Shown here piece after piece: positions 1 through 5,470 of a stretch of 6,389 nt of DNA. The notes beneath the pieces were generated by a model. The model saw nothing but the letters and a program-made list of their open reading frames with translations, ran no database searches and was not told the DNA's origin. Made by a program: the position numbers and the translations under genes. The first letter of the stretch is position 1; each line of letters opens with the position of its first letter. The DNA comes from Sulfolobaceae archaeon (GTDB taxonomy: Archaea; Thermoproteota; Thermoprotei_A; Sulfolobales; Sulfolobaceae), in contig JAPYVG010000086.1 in NCBI GenBank assembly GCA_028277025.1, forward strand, positions 1-6,389, read 5' to 3'.

Positions 1-125
1 CCCCAAGGTACTAGCCAGAATAAAAGTCGAGGATCACTCGAAATATTGTAAGCTAAAGAATAGTTTACAGGTATTAAAGACGATAAGACTAAAATTAAAA
101 CAATAAAGTTTATAGCCTTACTCAT
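1..125 (-). CDS. Secreted or membrane protein of unknown function, N-terminal part only
   Basis: Reading the minus strand from the ATG at 123-125 gives 41 open codons up to the window edge, beginning MSKAINFIVLILVLSS. Residues 2-25 are a typical Sec signal peptide: a lysine near the start, a long Leu/Ile/Val core at about 7-18, then a polar stretch NYSLA that could be cut before YNISSDP. The mature part seen, ending LLFWLVPW, is too short to recognise. The start is supported by a TATA-like element centred about 27 nt upstream, as expected for a leaderless crenarchaeal mRNA. It lies on the same strand as, and 180 bp downstream of, the GTPase operon, but its own promoter suggests separate transcription. 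It could be an exported protease, a binding protein or a surface protein. Confidence 0.7.
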   Translation of the reverse strand, partial: MSKAINFIVLILVLSSLIPVNYSLAYNISSDPRLLFWLVPW

Positions 126-305
126 CTGTCATAGTCTATCTAATATAATTAATAAAGTTTACCCTTCATGTAATTCGAATTAAATAGTAAATAATAGTAA
201 CTCCAATTAATTGTAGAATTATTCAATTACACCATAATTACACACGAGACTAGTTATTAGTTTCTCTAGTAACGTAGAAGACTAAATACTTTGATTATTA
301 CTCAG
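126..305. other. Intergenic region with an imperfect hairpin
   Basis: No gene is seen in these 180 bases. Apart from the promoter above, the only structure I see is an inverted repeat at 253-273: GTTATTAG, loop TTTCT, CTAGTAAC, which is 8 bp with one wobble or mismatch depending on the strand. It lies about 30 nt past the stop codon of the membrane-protein gene, where a transcript end is expected, but no T tract follows it on the minus strand. A role as terminator is therefore only a guess. Confidence 0.4.
149..157 (-). promoter_or_regulatory. TATA-like box of the secreted-protein gene
   Basis: The minus strand reads CTTTATTAA here, followed by an AT-rich run. Its centre is about 27 nt before the ATG at 125, the spacing for transcription starting at the start codon. 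No Shine-Dalgarno motif lies between them, which agrees with a leaderless message. Confidence 0.5.
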
Positions 306-755
306 TTAACGCGGCATGGAGTCTGGCCTACGAAGTTTAAAGATTGAACGTTTTCTTAAGTAACGTAATATCAATAATACGACAGCTCCTCCAATTAATA
401 AAATGATGGATGGAATTAAATTCCTTGTAAAAACACCTATTACAATTAGCAAAATGCCTTCAACTATAACAAACCAAGCAAGTGGTTTAATTCCTTTAAT
501 TAATGGTAAGATAGTAAATATACTGCCATGTATAATGCCTTCCAAATGTCTGTAAACATATATTGAAATTATAAGTGCATATAATATTGAAATTAAAGTC
601 GTAAATTGTAACAGCATTGAAGTTATCAATATAATGGAAAAAGAAGAATAGCTAAGTGATAAATAAAAATTATATATAAATGAAAATAATATTATAAATA
701 ATATTGAAATAATAGATAATAAAACTATTTTTAATATTATTAATATTTTTTCCAT
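306..755 (-). CDS. Four-helix membrane protein, third gene of the GTPase operon
   Basis: This 149-residue protein is mostly hydrophobic. Likely membrane segments are at residues 4-28, 40-68, 91-109 and 112-131. Between the second and third is a loop containing YRHLEG and LIKGIKP. The tail, RYLRKRSIFKLRRPD and onward, is strongly basic and probably cytoplasmic by the positive-inside rule, which puts both ends in the cytoplasm if there are four helices. The start is firm: an in-frame TGA sits two codons upstream, and a GTGAT Shine-Dalgarno motif ends 5 nt before ATG. It lies 16 bp after the 516-residue partner gene and must be co-transcribed with it and the GTPase. I recognise no family. The context suggests a membrane-embedded output or anchor subunit for the GTPase pair; the basic tail could contact acidic partners or lipid headgroups. 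That role is inference. Confidence 0.85.
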   Translation of the reverse strand: MEKILIILKIVLLSIISILFIILFSFIYNFYLSLSYSSFSIILITSMLLQFTTLISILYALIISIYVYRHLEGIIHGSIFTILPLIKGIKPLAWFVIVEGILLIVIGVFTRNLIPSIILLIGGAVVLLILRYLRKRSIFKLRRPDSMPR

Positions 756-760
756 TTTTC

Positions 761-765
761 ATCAC
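761..765 (-). promoter_or_regulatory. Shine-Dalgarno motif GTGAT of the membrane-protein gene
   Basis: The minus strand reads GTGAT, complementary to the ATCAC near the 3' end of archaeal 16S rRNA, with 5 nt between it and the ATG at 755. The same pentamer precedes the middle gene of the operon, which supports both start choices. Confidence 0.65.
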
Positions 766-771
766 TTTTTC

Positions 772-2322
772 CTATTTTTTAATTCTCTTCAGTTCATTTT
801 GAATATATTTTCTATTCTCTTCCTCTAAAAAGTTTGATAATGTCTCGATCTTACCAATTACTTCTTTATTCTTAAGCGCTAGATCACTTAAATCTACATG
901 TTGATTAAATACTCCTTTCTTTGTATTCAGTAAATCGCTAAAAGCGTGTTTGATCTTGTCTTTATATACGTCTTTATATACGTAAGCGTCTTCAACTTTA
1001 TTATTCTCAACCCATCGTACAAGGAGATTAAAGCACTTGGTATTGTTATCTAAATAATCGTGAATATGAGTGCCTATGATTAATAGACCGTCCTTATTTC
1101 TAATCGTTTCATTTATTACCTCTTTAATTTCACTTTTATCGAAAAGATTAAGATAAGATTTAAGGTATTCAGCTATTAGCTTTTTGCGTTCCTCTTTTGT
1201 TAGATAAGGAATTGTTTCTTTCAGCGAATTAATATTGATTATTTCCAGAAGAGATCGGTAGTTTTGGGATAGTTTTTCATAAGCTCCCTTATAATCTCCA
1301 TTTGAATTTTGTAAGTAATAGTTCCGTTCCCTTTCTTTCTCTTGCTTTTTTATATTTTCAATTATATTGTGTAATGGCTGATCTGGATAGTGTTCTATTT
1401 TAGATATTGCTTGTATAAAGTAAGGGTCATTTATAGATACATAAGAGTTAGGGCAATTCTTTAATATATGATTGAATATTTCTATTGCCTTTTCACCAAA
1501 TACAGCTTCTAGCTTATAATATAGTCCTGAAGGCTCAAGGTGATGGCAATGTTTTTTTATGAATTCTATTAGTGCCTCTTGATAATTTTTCCCGTCTTTC
1601 ATTTCAATATTAAGGCTTTTCAAAAATTGATAGATATTAACAAATTTAAATATTTTTTCAGTAGATTTTGTTTTTTCTACGTAATCCATTATTAATTGCT
1701 TCGATTGATAATGGGATACTTGGTCTGTTCCTCTACCTCTATAAACAATTATATCAAATATACTCGGGTCTTTTGGGGATAAATTTGTTACATATGTGAA
1801 ATTTCCTCCTATTCTTCTAGCTAAAGCTTTAATTAAATTTGTCGGGTCATTTGAGTAAAAAGTTCTATTACCATTGAGCCAATTATTAAGTATGTTATCT
1901 ACATCGTTATAGGGACTGTTCATTATTCCTTGGTTGACTCTTAATTCCCGTTGGAAACTTATTTCATTTTTTCTGAAATTTTCATATGATATAAATGTTA
2001 CATCTGTATTAAATATATTATAATTTGCTTTTTTATATTCATCCATATCTAATACCAATACATGGAGATGCACATAAGGTCTTCCTTCGATTATTCTATC
2101 CTCACCGTATGCTATATAAGCCTCTTTTTCATTAAAGTATTGCGAATAGCCAGTTATTACTATATTGTTATTAGACCAAGGTGAGAAAGAAAAGACTTTA
2201 TTAATTCCCTCCTCTAGCCATATTTTTTTCAGATAATCTCTTTTATCATCAGGATAATATTTTACATATATTCCATTATAATAAGAACTTATTATGTGAC
2301 CTTTAACTATTATATCACCCAT
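772..2322 (-). CDS. GTPase-partner protein, possibly GAP1-like (GTPase-associated protein 1)
   Basis: I start this gene at the ATG at 2322, giving 516 residues, because a GTGAT Shine-Dalgarno motif lies 4 nt upstream; a GTG at 2331 would add three residues. No signal peptide or membrane segment is seen, so it should be cytoplasmic. Residues 1-125 look like a mixed alpha/beta domain with the pattern GRPYVHLHVLVLDMDEY at 80-96. This recalls the N-terminal domain of bacterial GTPase-associated protein 1, where a conserved strand with an aromatic-His pair precedes a run of aliphatics. Residues 140-215 carry a second mixed section (WLNGNRTFYSNDP, FDIIVYRGRG). From about 220 onward it is nearly all helical, with a charged run KKQEKERER near 325-333 and a coiled-coil-like end at 485-516. 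I see no catalytic motif. Next to a GTPase it most simply acts as adaptor or regulator. The family link rests on pattern and gene order only and needs a profile search. Confidence 0.8.
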   Translation of the reverse strand: MGDIIVKGHIISSYYNGIYVKYYPDDKRDYLKKIWLEEGINKVFSFSPWSNNNIVITGYSQYFNEKEAYIAYGEDRIIEGRPYVHLHVLVLDMDEYKKANYNIFNTDVTFISYENFRKNEISFQRELRVNQGIMNSPYNDVDNILNNWLNGNRTFYSNDPTNLIKALARRIGGNFTYVTNLSPKDPSIFDIIVYRGRGTDQVSHYQSKQLIMDYVEKTKSTEKIFKFVNIYQFLKSLNIEMKDGKNYQEALIEFIKKHCHHLEPSGLYYKLEAVFGEKAIEIFNHILKNCPNSYVSINDPYFIQAISKIEHYPDQPLHNIIENIKKQEKERERNYYLQNSNGDYKGAYEKLSQNYRSLLEIININSLKETIPYLTKEERKKLIAEYLKSYLNLFDKSEIKEVINETIRNKDGLLIIGTHIHDYLDNNTKCFNLLVRWVENNKVEDAYVYKDVYKDKIKHAFSDLLNTKKGVFNQHVDLSDLALKNKEVIGKIETLSNFLEEENRKYIQNELKRIKK

Positions 2323-2326
2323 GTTA

Positions 2327-2331
2327 ATCAC
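2327..2331 (-). promoter_or_regulatory. Shine-Dalgarno motif GTGAT overlapping the GTPase stop codon
   Basis: The minus strand reads GTGAT, and its TGA is the stop codon of the upstream GTPase gene. The motif lies 4 nt before the ATG at 2322. It decides between that ATG and the overlapping GTG at 2331, and it indicates translational coupling of the two genes. Confidence 0.65.
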
Positions 2332-3290
2332 TTTAGTACTTCTTTAATCCAATCGAAGATCTCATTGTATTCCTTCTTCGGATACTCAGGCAATCTAATT
2401 CCGGGAGGAGACTCCGATGGTTTTTCATAGTAGGTTATAAATATCGGAACGTCTTTACTTAAATTCCTTAGCAGGTTTAGTATTTCAGACCTTATGTGTT
2501 GCATAAGTCTTATTCTGTCACTATAATTACCCCATACGTTAAATCCTAAAATCCCTTCAATGTATTCCCTAACTTTGTCATAATGTGTCAAAACGATTCC
2601 GACATGAGGTAGATCTTTTTGTTGTATTCTATGGTTAACAAGATTGGTCACAACAGTAAAATATCTTCCTAATAATGATTTGGTATCAGGATTATCGTTA
2701 GATGCTTTATTTTTAGAAATCGCTGATAAAGCATGCTCCAGGTTCATTATAATTAAATAAGCTTTAGCATTGAAAATAAAACCATATATATTTCGTAAAT
2801 CGTCTTTAGTTATATTAAGGCTTTCTAATCTTCGTATTAAATCCTCATTCCATTTTTTATAGTCAAAGTCTTTACTCTTAGAGTTGAAAATGAAGTCCAT
2901 AATTGGCTGATATAATTCACCTGCTAAATCCACAATAGGAATATTAACTTCTCCGCTACCTAGTAATTTAGGATACCTAACAACGAGTTTTCCAACATAA
3001 GGCTTTTTCGTAACGTCAGTAGGTGGTAAAGGTTCGCCGTTTCTTAATTTCTCCAAAATTTCATCCCATTCCGGGAGTGGAAAATCGTATACGCCCGGTT
3101 CAAATCTGTATTTTATCCCGCTATCGATACTGGCTAAATAGTCTATATGTATAGCTAATAAGCCCATGAAAGTTGTCTTGCCTGCACCTCTATATCCTAT
3201 TACCGCTACTGATCTTTTAGCAACATCAACTGGTGTTTCGTAATTATTATCAGCCTTATTATTTCCAGTAATTGGTATCCACTTTTTCAT
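2328..3290 (-). CDS. P-loop GTPase, first gene of a three-gene operon (DO-GTPase-like)
   Basis: The ATG at 3290 gives a 320-residue protein; a TTG one codon upstream is unlikely, since the TATA box is spaced for ATG. Numbering from ATG, the G1/Walker A loop GYRGAGKTT is at 32-40 at the end of a strand (SVAVI). A strand followed by DLAGE at 121-125 is the G3 motif (DxxG). VGIVLTHYDK at 230-239 is a G4 variant, with THYD in place of the [NT]KxD consensus. VPIFITYYEK at 281-290 is the likely G5 strand. About 80 residues separate G1 from G3, far more than the roughly 40 of Ras-type GTPases, and another long insert lies between G3 and G4. This spacing and the DLAGE form recall the bacterial double-GTPase families found beside GTPase-associated protein 1. 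No membrane segment is seen. It is leaderless, and translationally coupled to the next gene. Signal-gated switch activity is inferred. Confidence 0.88.
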   Translation of the reverse strand: MKKWIPITGNNKADNNYETPVDVAKRSVAVIGYRGAGKTTFMGLLAIHIDYLASIDSGIKYRFEPGVYDFPLPEWDEILEKLRNGEPLPPTDVTKKPYVGKLVVRYPKLLGSGEVNIPIVDLAGELYQPIMDFIFNSKSKDFDYKKWNEDLIRRLESLNITKDDLRNIYGFIFNAKAYLIIMNLEHALSAISKNKASNDNPDTKSLLGRYFTVVTNLVNHRIQQKDLPHVGIVLTHYDKVREYIEGILGFNVWGNYSDRIRLMQHIRSEILNLLRNLSKDVPIFITYYEKPSESPPGIRLPEYPKKEYNEIFDWIKEVLK

Positions 3291-3312
3291 CAAAAATTAA
3301 ATAGTGTAAGAG

Positions 3313-3320
3313 TTTAAAAA
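3313..3320 (-). promoter_or_regulatory. TATA box of the GTPase operon
   Basis: The minus strand reads CTAAAAG followed by TTTTTAAA, a purine-rich BRE-like element and a TATA box whose centre is 26 nt before the ATG at 3290. No Shine-Dalgarno motif is present, so the operon message is predicted to be leaderless. The box sits inside a small inverted repeat, AGTTT-AA-AAACT, which may be chance. Confidence 0.65.
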
Positions 3321-3493
3321 CTTTTAGTGATCCAATAGAGTGAAGTAAGAATGTATAATTAAGTGAACTTATATAACAAGTTAATACATTTCTAGTTATT
3401 CGGCTATCTTCTGGAAATCGAGAGCACGTCCTATAATACTCTATTCAAATAAATTTGCCATATTCTTTAATTTTAAGTGCTAACATATAAACC

Positions 3494-3503
3494 TTATTAT
3501 AAA
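3494..3503 (+). promoter_or_regulatory. TATA box of the divergent zincin-like gene
   Basis: TTATTATAAA is centred about 27 nt before the ATG at 3526, the leaderless spacing. There is no Shine-Dalgarno motif between box and start codon. The good promoter suggests the broken gene behind it decayed recently or is still expressed. Confidence 0.6.
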
Positions 3504-3525
3504 GTTTAGTAGTCTAATTAGATTA

Positions 3526-4285
3526 ATGAATAATAATAGTCTTGTAAAGATGTTACTTCGTAATTCTGCAATAGCTGTAGCTAAGGCTTACAGATTAGTT
3601 AATAGATCAGATATAGCTCCTTTTGAGAAATTAGAAGCAATTAGTAAACTAAAAGTAGATGGCAAATTGTTACGTTTATATGCTACTAAAGCTGAAGCAA
3701 TAATGACAGGGCGCTTCATAGATATACTTAAAATCTATAAAGCGGAGGACTTTCCGGTTAAAAATGTTGAAAAATTAATAATGAATTAACAATTTGTATA
3801 GCTGCTTCAATTTCTAATCCAAGGTCCAGAGAAACAGAAGAACAATGCTCTAGGTTACACCAAGTTCCTAAAGATTACGTTCGTACATTAATTCATGAAT
3901 ATACACATAGGTATATATTAGCGGGAACGAGAACTGGTCGTATAATTGAGAAATTTCCATGGAAGGAGAGAATTGATAGCACGAGCTTTACTCATTTAAT
4001 TTACGATAAGATAAACTTAGGGGAGATTGTTGGAGAACATTTTTCAAGAATAGACAAGGCTGACATCATTGAAGAAGGATTAAGGGAAAGTGATGCGAAA
4101 AAAATTCTCAAAGACAAAACAAGTAATCATATAGAAGATTTAGCTAAAAATATAAAGGTAATTAAAATTTTTTATCAACTATAGAAGATTTAATCATTCT
4201 GTATAAGATAGGAAGTATCATTAGTGTGTTTATTGAGCCAGCAACTTGGGCTTTAGTAGAGAATGATAGTTATTCCAAAAAATAA
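3526..4285 (+). pseudogene. Zincin-like metallopeptidase gene, split by two homopolymer frameshifts
   Basis: Three open stretches, each shifted -1 from the previous, join into one gene. The first (3526-3789) encodes 87 residues from a leaderless ATG, helical in appearance. The second is open from 3771 to a TAG at 4182-4184, has no start codon of its own, and reads ELTICIAASISNP, then LIHEYTHRYI. HEYTH (3894-3908) is the HExxH zinc motif, placed after a hydrophobic strand as in zincins. GEIVGE (4020-4037) lies some 40 residues later and could supply a third ligand. The third stretch ends SYSKK at the TAA 4283-4285. Adding one A to the A5 run at 3770-3774 and one T to the T6 run at 4168-4173 restores 254 codons including stop (253 residues). 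This could be true decay, sequencing indels, or recoding at the A tract. The zincin call rests on one motif. It faces away from the GTPase operon. Confidence 0.6.
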
Positions 4286-4547
4286 TATAAATAATTACTT
4301 TACTAATGAAACTATGAAGAACTATGCTCAACAGGTGTATGAGGATAGTAAAAAACTAGGCAACTATGAGGAAGTAGTGAATAGAGTTAGGAGGGTTTTA
4401 CGAATCGACCTAACTCAATACTTAAATAAAGATTTAATTGATATCTTAGAAGACATGTATAAGAAATTTACAAAAGACTATTCTAACTCAGATGTGTCAT
4501 TTTCAAATGCATCACTAATATTGGTATTTAATAGGTATAACCAATAA
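4263..4547 (+). CDS. Small soluble protein of unknown function
   Basis: The frame encodes 94 residues with a charged, helical composition and no membrane segment. Helical stretches are likely at about 16-35 (MKNYAQQVYEDSKK) and 55-72 (NKDLIDILEDMYKKF). The start at 4263 overlaps the end of the zincin-like gene by 23 bp, and no GTGAT-type motif precedes it. The internal ATG at codon 18, also without a Shine-Dalgarno motif, is an alternative. Same strand and overlap suggest co-transcription with the gene before it, so it may be a partner or inhibitor of the peptidase, which is only a guess. I do not recognise the family. Confidence 0.5.
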   Translation: MIVIPKNNINNYFTNETMKNYAQQVYEDSKKLGNYEEVVNRVRRVLRIDLTQYLNKDLIDILEDMYKKFTKDYSNSDVSFSNASLILVFNRYNQ

Positions 4548-4566
4548 TTATATAGTAAGAAACCTT

Positions 4567-4728
4567 ATGAGTAAGGAGAAAATAGACATTATTACTTCCT
4601 ATCTGCTACGTAATAAAGAAACCTTACAATACATTTACTTGTTTGTAACGTATATGGCAGGGGACGCAGTGATAAGCCCTATTGCCGGTCTACTAGCCTT
4701 AAGGGTCTCAAGGGTTGTCGCTATATAA
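4567..4728 (+). CDS. Possible 53-residue protein, unknown function
   Basis: An open frame from ATG 4567 to TAA 4726-4728 begins MSKEKIDIITSYLLRNKETL and continues with a hydrophobic half ending in IAGLLALRVSRVVAI. The charged N-terminal helix followed by an amphipathic or membrane-associated segment looks protein-like, and it starts 19 bp after the previous stop on the same strand. Against it, no Shine-Dalgarno motif is present, and the nearest TATA-like string (4547-4554) is only about 16 nt upstream, too close for a leaderless start. It may be a real small gene, or the N-terminal remnant of a longer one. Confidence 0.35.
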   Translation: MSKEKIDIITSYLLRNKETLQYIYLFVTYMAGDAVISPIAGLLALRVSRVVAI

Positions 4729-4961
4729 AAAGTCAATTAACTCCCTACACAAGGGTCTGATAGCGACGTGAGGCTAACGTAATAAGTTAATATGTTTTAT
4801 CACTAACACGTTTAGTTTCAGGAATGTAAGGGTCATTATGAGCAAAACCAGATGGAAAATCGTTACTCAGTGAAATAGAGAGGACCACCTTCAGTATACA
4901 CAAGAGTTAGACGTGTTGAACGGGTAGTATAAACGAATGGACGTGTTTACAAAAAGTAAAC
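4729..4961. other. Gene-free stretch with degraded coding character
   Basis: No intact gene is seen. On the plus strand one frame reads RGPPSVYTRVRRVERVV (4879-4929), a stop, then TNGRVYKK (4933-4956) and another stop. This looks like the basic, strand-rich start of a protein, possibly an old transposase or DNA-binding remnant. On the minus strand an open run across roughly 4787-4912 contains DFPSGFAHNDPY. Both are too short and unsupported to call genes. Confidence 0.35.
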
Positions 4962-4969
4962 TATTTAAA
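4962..4969 (+). promoter_or_regulatory. TATA box of the truncated ribbon-helix-helix gene
   Basis: TATTTAAA preceded by a purine-rich AAAAAGTAAAC (BRE-like) is centred about 26 nt before the ATG at 4991. This is one of the best promoter matches in the window, although the gene behind it is only a stub. Confidence 0.6.
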
Positions 4970-4990
4970 TCTACACGACAATATTGAACT

Positions 4991-5032
4991 ATGGGCAGAA
5001 GTGTGGTGATATCAGTAAGAATTCCAGAGTGA
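4991..5032 (+). pseudogene. 5' remnant of a ribbon-helix-helix (CopG/VapB-type) antitoxin or regulator
   Basis: ATG 4991 opens a leaderless frame MGRSVVISVRIPE and then stops at TGA 5030-5032. The segment VVISVRIPE is the usual beta-strand start of CopG/Arc-type ribbon-helix-helix proteins, which in Sulfolobales are often VapB-like antitoxins; the two DNA-binding helices that should follow are absent. At the point where homology ends, the minus strand begins to read as the C-terminal part of a protein kinase, so a rearrangement cut the gene here. The short length limits confidence, but promoter spacing and peptide pattern agree. Confidence 0.5.
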
Positions 5033-5469
5033 AGTTCCAGTTTTTCAGTTGCTCCTTAGCGTAGTTCAACCACCGCAAGGCGTATTGCGTGTTACCGTTA
5101 CTGTGATAGTCGAAGGCGTAATTCATCGCGTCTAAATCCGGTCTGTCTATACTTCCCTTGAGTAGTACGTACATAGTCATGCCCAAAGCGAAGATGTCCA
5201 TGGAGGGCGAAGCACCTTTACCTATTATCACGTTTTCTAATTGTTCCGATGGTGCGTATTCTAATGTTAGTTTGGCTTATGCTCCAACCTATTTTTACGG
5301 CACTCCCCAAATCGCCTAACTTTACGTTGTCAATAAGGCTCACAAGCGGGTTATTCGTATCTTAAGGCCTTAAGAGGTAGATATTCTGAGGTTTTATATC
5401 CAAATGCGCATATCCTTGGGTATGCATGTATTCTAACGCCCTACCCGTGTAATAAATTATCTTAATAAA
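5030..5469 (-). pseudogene. Eukaryotic-type Ser/Thr protein kinase, C-lobe remnant
   Basis: Reading downward from 5469, the minus strand gives FIKIIYYTGRALEYMHTQG, then HLDIKPQN (5383-5406), the catalytic loop with Asp, Lys and Asn in place. NVKLGDLGSA follows, with DLG (5305-5313) as the magnesium-binding DFG equivalent, then LEYAPSEQL, the APE-type motif after the activation segment, and DIFALGMTMYVLLKG, the DxxxxG helix of the C-lobe. The whole N-lobe with the ATP-binding lysine is missing. A TAA at 5362-5364 interrupts the frame after YLLRP, and one extra base, best placed in the T3 run at 5271-5273, shifts the frame before the APE-type motif. The longest intact piece (4989-5231) is therefore only the tail; its last residues are antisense to the ribbon-helix-helix stub. 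It cannot be an active kinase as it stands. Intact Sulfolobales relatives phosphorylate cytoplasmic proteins. Confidence 0.8.
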
Positions 5470-5470
5470 C

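Larger units (their letters stand above)
3291..3525. other. Divergent promoter region
   Basis: These 235 AT-rich bases separate the GTPase operon from the divergent plus-strand genes and hold a TATA box for each side. An inverted repeat AACTT-ATATAAC-AAGTT at 3366-3382 lies between the two promoters and could be an operator, though a 5 bp stem in AT-rich DNA is weak evidence. I see no open frame with coding character. Confidence 0.5.

Noticed and set aside
755..766. GTGATGA as a box C of a C/D guide RNA
   Set aside because: No matching box D (CTGA) at suitable spacing was found, and the motif is explained as the Shine-Dalgarno site of the membrane-protein gene.
2329..2331. GTG as start of the 516-residue partner
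   Set aside because: This triplet is part of the GTGAT Shine-Dalgarno motif that serves the ATG at 2322; both cannot be used at once.
3291..3293. TTG as start of the GTPase
   Set aside because: The ATG immediately following is the better codon and is spaced 26 nt from the TATA box.
4130..4192. Direct repeat TATAGAAGATTTA (4130-4142 and 4180-4192)
   Set aside because: Only 13 bp, not extended on either side, and in AT-rich DNA; not a convincing target-site duplication or attachment site.
4787..4912. Minus-strand open run containing DFPSGFAHNDPY
   Set aside because: About 40 codons with no start-site support, and the plus strand gives a competing coding-like reading in part of the same stretch.
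4989..5231. Open frame of 80 codons on the minus strand as a stand-alone gene
   Set aside because: It is the C-lobe tail of the kinase remnant; its ATA/ATG start lies mid-domain and its last residues are antisense to the ribbon-helix-helix stub.
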